Position numbers and translations under genes: made by a program
In this document: piece by piece, positions 20,106 through 34,075 of the stretch
Layout: each line of letters begins with the position of its first letter
Numbering within the stretch: the stretch's first letter is position 1
From: Piscicola geometra
Lineage: Eukaryota > Annelida > Clitellata > Hirudinida > Piscicolidae
Length of the DNA stretch: 64,000 nucleotides
NCBI GenBank assembly: GCA_943735955.1
Contig: OX030969.1
Location: 1,150,991 to 1,214,990, forward strand
Reading direction: 5' to 3'
Notes under the pieces: generated by a model
The model's input: only the letters and a program-made list of their open reading frames with translations
What the model was told of the DNA's origin: nothing
The model's database searches: none

Positions 20106-23100
20106 TCATAAGATCTCAAAAGTCTTTTTCAACTCGAGCACCAACTGCCAGTCAGCCTTGCCCATCTCGTCTCGAAACCAGTTCTTCACTGCATCGATCG
20201 AGGCCCTGCTCAGCTAGATGAGGGAGGGGGAGGAGGAGGAGGTAGGAGAAAGGAGGTGAAAGAGGGGGAAGGAGGGTGGTGATATGAGATGGTGATGATG
20301 GGATGAGATGAAGGAGGGTTAAGAAGGGGATGAAGGCGTAAATGATGGTAGAAAAGGGGGAAGGTTGGATGGAAAAGGTGCTTGAATGTCGATATGCTCA
20401 CTAATGAATTGAAAGACTCAAGAGATAATCAACAGAAACAGCGGTCGAAAGGTACGGAAATGTCAGTACGAGAAACAAGCGTAAAGTGGTATCTGAAAGC
20501 AAACCAGCATCCACTGTACCTAGAACCAAACCACTGCATCTGGACATCAGACCACTGCACCTGGACACCAGACCACTGCACCTGGACATCAGACCACTGC
20601 ACCTGGACACCAGACCACTGCATCTGGACACCAGACCACTGCATCTGGACACCAGATCACTGCATCTGGACATCAGACCACTGCACCTGGACACCAGACC
20701 ACTGCATCTGGACACCAGACCACCGCACCTGGACACCAGACCACTGCATCTGGACATCAGACCACTGCACCTGGACATCAGACCACTGCATCTGGACATC
20801 ACACCACTGCACCTAGAAACAGACCACTGCACCTGGACACCAGACCACTGCACCTAGAACCAGACCACTGCACATGGACACCAGACCACTGCACCTGGAC
20901 ACCAGACCACTGCATCTGGACACCAGACCACTGCATCTGGACATCAAACCACTGCACCTAGAACCAGACCACTGCACATGGACACCAGACCACTGCACCT
21001 AGAACCAAACCACTGCACCTGGACACCAGACCACTGCACCTGGACACCAGACCACTGCATCTGGACATCAGACCACTGCACCTGGACATCAGACCACTGC
21101 ATCTGGACATCACACCACTGCACCTAGAAACAGACCACTGCACCTGGACACCAGACCACTGCACCTAGAACCAGACCACTGCACATGGACACCAGACCAC
21201 TGCACCTGGACACCAGACCACTGCATCTGGACACCAGACCACTGCATCTGGACATCAAACCACTGCACCTAGAACCAGACCACTGCACATGGACACCAGA
21301 CCACTGTACCTAGAACCAAACCACTGCACCTGGACACCAGACCACTGCACCTGGACACCAGACCACTGCATCTGGACACCAGACCACTGCATCTGGACAT
21401 CAAACCACTGCACCTAGAACCAGACCACTGCACATGGACACCAGACCACTGCACCTAGAACCAAACCACTGCACCTGGACACCAGACCACTGCATCTGGA
21501 CACCAGACCACCGCACCTGGACACCAGACCACTGCACATGGACACCAGACCACTGCACCTGGACACCAGACCACTGCATCTGGACATCAAACCACTGCAC
21601 CTAGAACCAGACCACTGCACATGGACACCAGACCACTGCACCTAGAACCAAACCACTGCACCTGGACACCAGACCACTGCATCTGGACACCAGACCACCG
21701 CACCTAGAAACAGACCACTGCACATGGACACCAGACCACTGCACCTGGACACCAGACCACTGCATCTGGACATCAAACCACTGCACCTAGAACCAGACCA
21801 CTGCACATGGACACCAGACCACTGCACCTAGAACCAAACCACTGCACCTGGACACCAGACCACTGCACCTGGACACCAGACCACTGCATCTGGACACCAG
21901 ACCACTGCACATGGACACCAAACCACTGAACCTGGACATCAGACCACGGAAATGTCAGTACGAGAAACAAGCGTAAAGTGGTATCTGAAAGCAAACCAGC
22001 ATCCACTGTACCTAGAACCAAACCACTGCATCTGGACATCAGACCACTGCATCTGGACATCAGACCACTGCACCTGGACACCAGACCACTGCATCTGGAC
22101 ACCAGACCACTGCACATGGACACCAAACCACTGCATCTGGACACCAGACCACTGCACCTAGAAACAAACCACTGCACCTGGACACCAGACCACTGCACCT
22201 GGACACCAGACCACTGCATCTGGACACCAGACCACTGCATCTGGACATCAGACCACTGCACCTGGACATCAGACCACTGCATCTGGACACCAGACCACTG
22301 CACCTGGACACCAGACCACTGCACCTGGACACCAGACCACTGCACCTGGACATCAGACCACTGCACCTGGACACCAGACCACTGCACCTGGACACCAAGC
22401 CACTGCACCTGGACATCAGAACACATTAGAGCCTACCAATGCAGAATCGGTCTGAAGCAAGTCGACTCATGCAGACTGTGCAATGAAGATCAGGAAACGA
22501 CAACGCACCTCTGGAGAGACTGCAGCACGGAATGGTGACTAAAGAGGCTGGCGGGACGGTGCAGCTGATCAGTGCAACAAAAACCGCTAAAACTACAACT
22601 ACAACTACAAAAACTGAAAGAACAACAACTGCAAAAACAACTGGAACAACAACAACAACTGAAACAACAACAGCAACAACTGCAACAACAACACACAACG
22701 GCTATATGGTCCCGCCTTCACGAGGCGTCGTTGGCTGCCCTCGGGCACGAAGAGGACCTCAAAAGCGCTACCTCCTCCCTCCTCTCTCAAGGAGGCTCTA
22801 AGAGAGAGAGGAGGAGGTGTTCACATACCTTCTCCGCATAGGACCGGAATCGGTCATGCGGAATAGGAACAAAGAACTAAAAGCGATAACAACAAAAACT
22901 GCAGCAACGATGAGGCTGATGCAGAAGCAGCTACAGGAATCAGGGCACAGCTAACCCCGCTAAACCAAGAACTAACGAGAACAGAGATCTGCCAAGCAGT
23001 CACAAGCCACAGACCTCAAGAACACCACTTCAGTAACGACAGACTGAATGGCATCTACAAAGGCAGACTCAAGAAAGCTGAAGAAGAGCTCTCCAAACTT

Positions 23101-26100
23101 GCTCGCACCAGCATGAGTAGGTTCCGTACTGGGCACCACCCGGCGATCAGAGCCTACCAATGTAGAATAGGTCTAAGCCAAGAGGACCTGTGCAGACTCT
23201 GCAAGACAGCCCAAGAGACAACAACTCATCTCTGGACAGACTGCCCAGCCCTGGAACCAGATAGGGCAGTACACGGGCTGGGCAAGAACACAAGAGAATT
23301 AACTCAAGAGCCTGGCAGGGCAGCGCAGCTGGTTGAGGTCATCCTCTCCAGACTGCTGAACAACGAAACGAATTAAAAGTACAACAACAACAACTGCAGC
23401 AACAACTGCAACAACAACAACAACTGCAGCAACACTACCGCATACCCACAACCTCCACGCGGTGCGGTGGGGGGCGCTTGCGCCTCAAATGTGGGTACTT
23501 TCGGCCACCCTGCCAGGGCAGACTATGCAAGACAGCCCAGGAGACAACAAACTCATCTCTGGACAGACTGCCCAGCCCTGGAACAAGGGCTGGGCAAGAA
23601 CACAAGAGAACTGACTCAAGAGCCTGGCAGGGCAGTGCAGCTGGTCGAGACTATTCTACCCAGACTGCTGAACAACACAACGAAATACAACAACAACAAC
23701 AACAACAACAACTGCAGCAACAAGAGCACCTTGCTGACGAGGACATCAGAGTGGTCAAAGTGCCTTCCGTACAACTTGGGTGCTTCCCCTGCATGGTGGT
23801 GGTGACGAGAACTATATAAGAAATAATAAGAAGAACAACAACAACAATAATAATTGGGAAGAATAAGAAGAATAATAGGAAGAGCACAAAGAACGAAGCA
23901 CTAAAAGAAGAGCAAGAGTGCATGCCCACCGGGGATGTTGTCGATCTTGATGCACACCTCCTGGCCTTTGGTCGCCTTCTCGACCACCTTGTGGTTGTTC
24001 TCGATGCTGCTCACGCGACCCAGGTCCACGAACTGTCGTTGGTTGGATGGATGGATGGATGCTTGTTCGTGAGGAAAGTACCTTACGTCACTATGATCGA
24101 AAACTACATGTCCTCCTCCTTCTTCCTTCCTTCCCTCACACACTCACCAACCCTCCCTACACCCCCACCAACCCCCCCTTCTTAACAACGCTCCCCCACA
24201 CCTCAACCTCACAACCCCCTCATCAACTCTTACACTACAACCATCCCATCCACCAACCCCACCTACACACCCACCAACCCCACCTACACATCCAACAACC
24301 CCACCTACACACCCACCAACCACCTCACCCCTCACACTACAACCACCCCTCACCCATTCAAACAACCCCATCACCCCTCAAACCATCCCCACCACCGCCT
24401 CACCCCCCACAGCACCTCCTTGGAGGGGACGCAGAGAATGGTGCCCTCCTTGACGAAGCCTGCCTCCACGTGCACTCCCAACACGATGGGGTCCCTCGTC
24501 TTGAAGACGCACTCAGGCAGGATCCGTAACTGTCGTCGTCATCGTTGTAGTTGTCGTTGTAGTGGTGGTTGTAGTGGTGGTGGTGTGATGGTGGTTGTGT
24601 GGTGCTGGTGGTGGGAATGGTTGTAATGGTAGTGTGGTGCTAGTGGTGGTGTGGTGCTGGTGGTGCTGGTGGTTGTGTGGTGCTGGTGGTGGTGTGGTGC
24701 TGGTGGTGTGGTGCTGGTAGTGGTGTGATGTGGTGGTAGTGTGGTGCTGGTGGTGGTGTGGTGCTGGTGGTGGTTGTGTGGTGCTGGTGGTGGTTGTGTG
24801 GTGCTGGTGGTGGGAATGGTTGTAATGGTAGTGTGGTGCTGGTGGTGGGAATGGTTGTAATGGTAGTGTGGTGCTGGTGGTGTGGTGTTGTAGTGGGGGT
24901 GGTGGGAATGGTGTAGTGGTGGAAGTGGTAGTGGTGAGAGTGGTGTAATGGTAGTGATTGTTGTGTGAGTGGTGGTGGGAAAAGTGGTGGTTTTAGTAGA
25001 AGTGTTGGTGGTTGTAGTGGAAATGCGAGTGGTGGTTGTGGTTGTAGTGGTGGTGGTAGTGGTTGCAATGGTGATGTATTGGTTGTATTAGGAGTGGTGT
25101 TGGTGGTGGAAGTGGGAGTGGTGTTCGTTGTAGTGGGAGTGGTGGTTGTTGTAATGGTGAAGTGGAGGGGGTTGTAAGGGTGGCTATAGCTATGTGGTGA
25201 AATAAGCGATGATAGTGAAGAACCACCACTACCACTACCACTACTCCTGCCACTACTCCTGCCACTACCACTACCACTACTTCTACCACTACCACTACCA
25301 CTACTTCTACCACTACCACTACCACTACTCCTACCACTACTTCTACCACTACCACTACCACTACCACTACTTCTACCACTACCACTACTCCTACCACTAC
25401 TCCTACCACTACTTCTACCACTACTCCTACCACTACCACTACCACTACCACTACCACTACCACTACCACTACCACTACTTCTACCACTACCACTACCACT
25501 ACTTCTACCACTACCACTACCACTACTTCTACCACTACCACTACCACTACCACTACCACTACTTCTACCACTACCACTACCACTACCACTACTTCTACCA
25601 CTACCACTACCACTACCACTACTTCTACCACTACCACTACTCCTACCACTACTCCTACCACTACTTCTACCACTACCACTACCACTACTTCTACCACTAC
25701 TCCTACCACTACCACTACCACTACCACTACTCCTACCACTACCACTACCACTACTTCTACCACTACCACTACCACTACCACTACTTCTACCACTACCACT
25801 ACCACTACCACTACCACTACTCCTACCACTACCACTACCACTACTTCTACCACTACCACTACCACTACCACTACCACTACTCCTACCACTACCACTACTC
25901 CTACCACTACCACTACTACTACCACTACCACTACTTCTACCACTACCACTACCACTACCACTACCACTACCACTACTCCTACCACTACCACTACCACTAC
26001 TTCTACCACTACCACTACCACTACCACTACCACTACCACTACTCCTACCACTACCACTACTTCTACCACTACCACTACCACTACCACTACCACTACCACT

Positions 26101-26673
26101 ACTCCTACCACTACCACTACCACTACCACTACCACTACTCCTACCACTACTTCTACCACTACCACTACCACTACCACTACCACTACCACTACCACTACTT
26201 CTACCACTACCACTACCACTACTTCTACCACTACCACTACCACTACCACTACTTCTACCACTACCACTACCACTACCACTACCACTACCACTACTCCTAC
26301 CACTACCACTACCACTACCACTACCACTACTCCTACCACTACTACTTCTACCACTACCACTACCACTACCACTACCACTACCACTACTTCTACCACTACC
26401 ACTACCACTACCACTACCACTACCACTACTTCTACCACTACCACTACCACTACCACTACCACTACCACTACCACTACCACTACCACTACTCCCACCACTG
26501 CACCTCCGTCGACTTGAACTTACCTTGCATGGGAACATGGCGACCGACTTGAACTCTGCTTGTTTCTGCTTCTTGAAGTTGTCGAGGTAGGCAGTGAACT
26601 GGTCGAACAAGTGGTAGATTATGTCCGCCGAAAAGATCCTGATGCCTGTGTCGTGTCGTGTGAGCATCATCAA

Positions 26674-26711
<38 letters not shown>

Positions 26712-29700
26712 CCACCTTCTCTCTCAGCCATTTCTTGAGCTTCTTTTTCGATTTTGATGTCAAATGCCAGTATGACTGCATACCTGTCCAATTCATCATC
26801 ATCACCCTCATCATCCTCCAATTCATCATCATCACCCTCATCCTCCTCCAATTCATCATCATCATCCTCATCCTCCTCCAATTCATCCTCATCACCCTCA
26901 TCATCCTCCAATTCCTCATCATCATCCTCTAATTCATCATCATCATCATTAAAATCATTATCAGTTGAAAAGTAGTAGTAATAATAACAATAATGACGAG
27001 CATTATTATAGTGGCGTATAACCCGAACGATCTTCCAGGCCACTTTAGGCTGCATTTTTTCATTTGCGCCTATGTGTAACTAGGTCATTGGTTGCACTTG
27101 AACCTAGGACCTTTCCATATTGGTCAAGCCAAGAGTCGTTACCCACTCGGCTACCCGTTCACCCGTAAACAAAGAAAATGTACAACACGAACAACAAATT
27201 ATCAACGACGACAGCTTCAACTAAAACAAGTACACAAGACCCAAGAGAAACTCATTGGACACTGAAAGACTGGCGGTAAAGGAGGATCTGAACTGGTTGT
27301 GTGAGAGAGGATTGGAGCATGGCAAAGATTGTGTGCGATTGCAAGCCGCTTCTCTCGCTAATGGCAGCTAACTCTCTCTCCTCCCATCGAATTTCAGAGC
27401 TAACTGCACAGTGTCCCAACCTGAACAAAAAGGTCCTCTTCATCTGGGTGCCAAGTCACTGCACTTCGAGTGGGAACGAAGAGGTGGATGCGGAGGCAGC
27501 TACAGGAAGGAAGTCACAGGGAATTCCTACCAACCGAGACTTATCAAGATCTGGGATCTGGCAAGAAGTCTCAAGTCACAGACCTCTAGAACACCATTTC
27601 AGTAACGACAGACTGAATGGCATCTACAAAGGCAGGTTCAAGAAAGCTGAGAAGGAGCTCACCAAACTTGCTCGCACCAACCTGAGCAGGTTCCGTACTA
27701 TAGGTAGCAACCGCCACGAACGATATGCAAATGAGCTAAAAGTAGCGAATTTCGTTAATATGTGCAATCAGCACAATAAATTGCTTTTATTAAAGGTTCT
27801 AGCTTTTAAATAAAATTTAAATTGTAATTAAATGAAAGTTTAACCATTTTTTCATTAAAAAAATTAAATAAAAAGTAAAATTTTATTAACTAAGCTTAAA
27901 AAACCAATCTTTAAAACTGAATATCATATCAAGTCAACTTTACGCTGTGTCATCTGGACTTTTTGAATCGACACCTACTTGTTCATTTTTCAAATCCGCA
28001 AATCAAAATATAATGTAAATAAATGAATGATATATCATTAAAATCGTATTTGAATTTCCTACTTCAAAACGAATGCTAGAAAAAATTTTCTTAAATAATT
28101 AAACGAGAAAATAAACTTTAAATTATTCATTTTGAATTTTAAACTACTTTAAAAAATATAATTAAAATCTAGCAAATACATTCTAAAAGTACATTTCCTA
28201 ATCTTTTAAATGATTGAAAAAAGTGCTCCTCCGTTTGTGATTTTAAAAATACAAATCATACGTATAGCATTTTATTAAATGTAAATCGCATCACAATTAA
28301 GTTTTTGCTTTTATATCGTCTGTTGAGTAGTTATCTCCGTTTAAATGCTAAATTTCTATATTATTTAAAAATTCATAGTTATTCTTGGTTGGTCTATTTT
28401 TTTAAGTTTGATTTATTTACATTCATTTTATTGGTTCTTATGATATTCATAGCTTAGAGTCCATAATAATAAATTAATTTGAGCGTAAAAACTTTAAAAA
28501 TGATAATTTTTTAAACTTTAAAATACAGTTGTCTTCAAATGGAATTTCCTGGCCCAATCTGTCAGAAGCTTGGCCTCACATGTATTGATTTAAAAAATAA
28601 AAGTTTGAAAAAAGTTGTTTTTATAAGCAATGGCCTAGTTCTAGAGTTAAAAAACAATTTTAAAAAGGATCATATATATTGTCTTCGTTTAGCAGCTAAA
28701 CTAGGACAGTAGGCTACCTAAACTTTAGCTGAAGTTTTGGGATGCCTTAACGACAACTTCATTAATACAAACCCACTGGTTTTATACTCAAATGTGTGTA
28801 TTGTTGCTAAAAAGAGAATAAATCTAACAAAAAAGAGAAAACTAAGATCATTCATGAATTTAGAATTTCTTCCTCCATCTTCAAAAATAAATGTGCCAAA
28901 AGTGTCTTTGAACACATTTTTAGTTGGAAATTGTTCAAAAACAATACCATTAACTGTTCAATCCAAAGATGAAGAATTATTCACTTTCGCTTTTTATTGT
29001 TAATACAATTTACTTTTATTTAAATAATTATCATTCATTAAATATTATTCATTTTCGCTTTTTATTGTTAATACAATTTTTTATATATATTTAAATAAGT
29101 AGAATTTCGTTTTCTATTCCAACATAAAGTTTATGTGCTTTTAAAGATTTATTTATTTTGGTAGAAAATAAACGGTTTAAAATCTTTTATTTTATTATGA
29201 ATTAATTTTTTATAAATACTACTTTTTTTTTTTTTTAAATACACGATCTTGTCAAGTTTCAACATTAAATGAAACTCATCAAAAAAGTTATAATGAAATA
29301 ACGTCGCGACGTCGTCCCGTCAAACTCTTATGTATTTTTTTGGCTTAAGCATTGAAAATAATTCGCCAAAACGCTCACTTTTCGGGAGTTTAAAAGTTGA
29401 ATAACTTTTGAACCATTTGAGATATTTGGAAAATGTAAACTGATTTGAAATCTGCACTTCAAAATCTATCATAGGAATATCTTATTTTTTAAATTAATAA
29501 ATTTTGAACAATTCGTGGCGGTTGCTAACTATAGGTCTAAACCAAGAAGACTTAAGCAGACTCTGCAAGACGGCCGAGGAGACAACAACTCATCTCTGGA
29601 CAGACTGCCCAGCCCTGGAACCAGATAGGGCAGTACACGGGCTGGGCAGAAACACAAGAGAACTGACGTAAGAGCCTGGCAGGTTAGTGCAGCTTGTCGA

Positions 29701-30580
29701 AGACATACTCAATAGAATGGTCAACAACTGAACGAATTAAAACAACAACAACAACATCAACAACAAGGACAGCAACAAGAGCACCTGGGATCCTGCTCGA
29801 GCATGACTGAGGCTTTAGTGATGTCTTTCTTATGCACTGGTCCTATGTTTATGCCTGCGTACTGTGGTGTTGTTGTTGGTGGTGGTAGTGTGGTGTTGTT
29901 GTTGTTGGTGGTAGTGTGGTGTTGTTGTTGTTGTTGGTGGTAGTGTGATGTTGTTTTTGGTGGTGGTAGTGTGGTGTTGTTGTTGATGCTAGTTTGGTGT
30001 TGTTGTTGGTGGTGGTAGTGTGGTGTTGTTGTTGTTGATGCTAGTTTGGTGTTGTTGTTGTTGGTGGTGGTAGTGTGGTGTTGTTGTTGTTGATGCTAGT
30101 TTGGTGTTGTTGTTGTTGGTGGTGGTAGTGTGGTGTTGTTGTTGATGCTAGTTTGGTGTTGTTGTTGTTGATGCTAGTTTGGTGTTGTTGTTGTTGGTGG
30201 TGGTAGTGTGGTGTTGTTGTTGTTGATGCTAGTTTGGTGTTGTTGTTGGTGGTGGTAGTGTGGTGTTGTTGTTGTTGATGCTAGTTTGGTGTTGTGTTGT
30301 TGATGGTAGTGTGGTGCTGTTGGTGGTAGTAGTTTGCTGTTGTTGTTAGTGGTAGTGTGGTGTTGTTGTTGCAACTGTGTTTTTTTTGTCCATGTTGTTG
30401 TTGTTGTTAGTAGAAGTGTGGTGATGTTGTTGATATTGATGCTACTGTGTTGGTAGTACAGATAGTGTGTTAATTTTTGCTTTGTTTTACTTACTATCAG
30501 TATATTATACTCCAACATCCGAACACACACACACACACAAACACGCACACACATGGACACACAAACACACACACAAACAT

Positions 30581-30641
<61 letters not shown>

Positions 30642-33600
30642 GACACATGGACACACACACAGACAGAAACATGGACACACACAAAGACACATGCAGACAT
30701 ACATACACACACACACACACGCACATGCAGACAGACACACAGACACACAGAGACACACATACACAGAGACACAGAGACACACATACAGGTATGCTGGAGG
30801 ACTTGAGGAAGGCGAGGAGGGCCTCGAGGGAGCCGAGCGTGGAGGCCTGCACGAAGACGCCCTTCTCCGAGAGCTTCACGTCAGACAGCGCTGCCTCCAA
30901 CACCTCCGATAACTCCTCCTGTGTGTGTGTGTGTGTATGTGTGTGTTTGTGGATGTATGTGTGGGTGAGTGTGTGTGTGTTTGTTTGTGGATGTATGTGT
31001 GGGTGAGTGTGTGTGTGTTTGTTTGTGGATGTATGTGTGGGTGAGTGTGTGTGTGTTTGTTTGTGGATGTATGTGTGGGTGAGTGTGTGTGTGGTGTGTA
31101 AGGAAAGAAGGAAGGAAGGAAGGAAGGAAGGAAGGAAGGAAGGAAGGAAGGAAGGAAGGAAGGAAGGAAGGAAGGAAGGAAGGAAGGAAGGAAGGAATGA
31201 AGGAAGGAAGGAAGGAAGGAAGGAAGGAAGGAAGGAAGGAAGGAAGAAAGGAAGGAAGGAAGGAAGGAAGGAAGGAAGGAAGGAAGGAAGCAGTCAACCA
31301 AGCAAGCAGGCAAGCACAAGCACCTTGAAGACGTCCACCTCGTCGGGGAAGTGGGCGACCATGAGGGGCAGGCCAGGCAGCGCCTTCTCCAGATCCTTCG
31401 CAGCCACCTGTCGATGGAGGAATCATCATCATCATCATCACTCGATGCCCTTGTGCAGTGGCAGTGCTGGCAATGTCCCCTCCGAGACATTGCCAGCACT
31501 CGAGATCTTTGCGTGTGCAATTACTGTCTTTTTAAAATAATTTGTTTTCTGATGTTTATTATGATGATGATAATGTTTATGATGATGTTTATTATGATGA
31601 TGATGATGTTTATTATGATGATGATGATGATGATATTGTCACCTTGCAACCCTTGGCCCCCACAACTTCCTTCACTTGTTGGAACTGCGACTGTTGATGA
31701 TCACAACAATAACACTGAATAGCAATTAATAAATACGATAACAACAAAAGTAGGTCCAAATAAAAGCAATAAATACGGTAACAACAAAAGTAGGTCCAAA
31801 TAAAAGCAAACGTGCGTGAATTGAGAAATGATATTATTTATTAGCATGCAAAAGACTCTGAGCACCAGACTTGCTTCATCATCATCACCACCATTATCAT
31901 CATCATCACCATCATCACCATCATCATCACCATCATTATCATCATCATCACCATCAACATCATCACCACCTTCACTCTTAATTCTTGCATGGGTTGTGGG
32001 AGGAGCAGAGATCTAATCTGCGTTACGATTGGTCCGTCCTGACCTGCCACCACAATGGTTGACCCAGTTTTGAGGCTAGAGATTGGTGGTCCGGTGAAAT
32101 GTATTTACAGAGCTTGACGGTGAATACTTAAACTGATGCAAATAATTTATATAATTAATAAATAAATTGAACGGATGAAGAAGAGAACATATAATTGGAA
32201 GTGCTCATGTGTAAGGAAGATGATGATGATGACGATGATGATGACGATGATGATGACGATGATGATGATGATGATGATGTTAATGAAGATGATGATGACA
32301 ATGAGAAAGGCGAAAATGATGAAGAAGGTGGAGATGATGATGATGATGAAGGTGAAGAAGATGATGATGATGAAGGTGAAGATGATGAAGAAGGTGGAGA
32401 TGATGATGATACCTGCCATTGACGAGGATGATATCAAGAGTGGCTCCATGCCCTGGCGTTATCTTCACCTGTGAGGGTGCCGTGCTGACTTGCATCTGAA
32501 CACACAACACCAACACCACTCCACACCAGCACAACCACCATCACACCACCACCACACCACACCACCACCAAACCACACCAGCACTACACCACACCAGCAC
32601 TAACACCACCACACCAAGCCACACCAAACCAGCACCACACCACATCATCACCACACCACCACCACCACACCACCACCACACCAGCACCACACCAGCACCA
32701 CACCACCACCACCACACCAGCACCACACCAGCACCACACCACCACCACCACCACAACACCACCACACCACCACCACACCACATCATCACCACACCACCAC
32801 CACACCACCAGCACCACACCACCACCACACCAGCACCACACCAGCACCACACCACCACCACACCACCACCACCACCACACAGCACCACACCAGCACCACA
32901 CCACCACCACACAGCACCACACCAGCACCACACCACCACCACACCAGCACCACACAACATCAGCACACCACCACCACACCACCAGCACCACACCACCACA
33001 CCACCACACCACCACCACACCACCACCACACCACCACCACCACCACACCACCACCACCACACCACCACCACCACACCAGCACCACACCAGCACCACACCA
33101 CCACCACCACCACCACACAGCACCACACCAGCACCACACCACCACCACACCAGCACCACACCACCACCACACCACCACCACCACCACACAGCACCACACC
33201 AGCACCACACCAGCACCACACAGCACCACACCAGCACCACACCACCACCACACAGCACCACACCAGCACCACACCAGCACCACACCACCACCACACCAGC
33301 ACCACACCAGCACCACACCAGCACCACACAACATCAGCACACCACCACCACACCACCAGCACCACACCAGCACCACACCACCACCACACCACTACACCAC
33401 CACCACCACACCACCACCACCACACTACCACCACCACCACCACACCACCACCACACCACCACCACCACCACACAGCACCACACCAGCACCACACAGCACC
33501 ACACCAGCACCACACCACCACCACACCAGCACCACACCACCACCACCACCACCACACCAGCACCACACCACCACCACCACCACCACACCAGCACCACACC

Positions 33601-34044
33601 ACCACCACACAGCAGCAGAACAGCAGCAGCACAGCAGCACACAACATCAGCACAGCAGCAGCACACCTCCATGACGGTGGCTTGCAACTCGTTGGAGAAC
33701 TGCACCCGCTTCAGAAGCATGCTTTGCGTCAGGTCGCAAATAAGAGCTATGAGGTTGCCTATGCCGTCACCTGTGGTCGGTGTTGGAGTGCTTGGTGTTG
33801 TGGTCGGTGTTGTGGTCGGTGTTGGAGTGGTTGTTGTTGGAGTGATTGTTGTTGAAGTGGATGGTGTTGGAGTGGTTGTCCTTGAAGTTTGAGTGTTTTT
33901 GTGTGGTTTGAGTGCTTGTTGTGGTTGGAATGGTTGGTATGGTTTAATTTGGAATATAAGTTTTGGTTGGGGTGGTTGTTGGAATGGTACCAACCATCCC
34001 ACTCACCCACCACTCCCACCCATCCACACACCCACCCACACACT

Positions 34045-34075
<31 letters not shown>

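Larger units (their letters stand above)
20106..33770 (-). other. EIF5B: EIF5B exons 20-32: beta-barrel domain II, domain III, linker helix and domain IV
   Basis: Conserved eIF5B landmarks in order: [11 protein letters not shown] (exon 21), [20 protein letters not shown] (22), [15 protein letters not shown] (24), [20 protein letters not shown] (25), [14 protein letters not shown] (26), [20 protein letters not shown] (27), [19 protein letters not shown] (28), [19 protein letters not shown] (29), [12 protein letters not shown] (30), [15 protein letters not shown] (31) and, at the C-terminus, [13 protein letters not shown]...[15 protein letters not shown] (32). The last segment is the part of domain IV known to contact eIF1A. 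No frameshift or in-frame stop interrupts these exons. Confidence 0.95.

Noticed and set aside
22572..22841. Gln-rich frame followed by [20 protein letters not shown], possibly a gene
   Set aside because: Lies among retroelement fragments and (CAA)n tails in EIF5B intron 31; no splice signals or family match recognised.
24640..26925. 761-codon frame with long Ser-Gly runs and a Met-rich start
   Set aside because: Spans exon 28 and intron arrays in mixed frames; the conserved eIF5B peptide in it belongs to exon 26645-26524 only.
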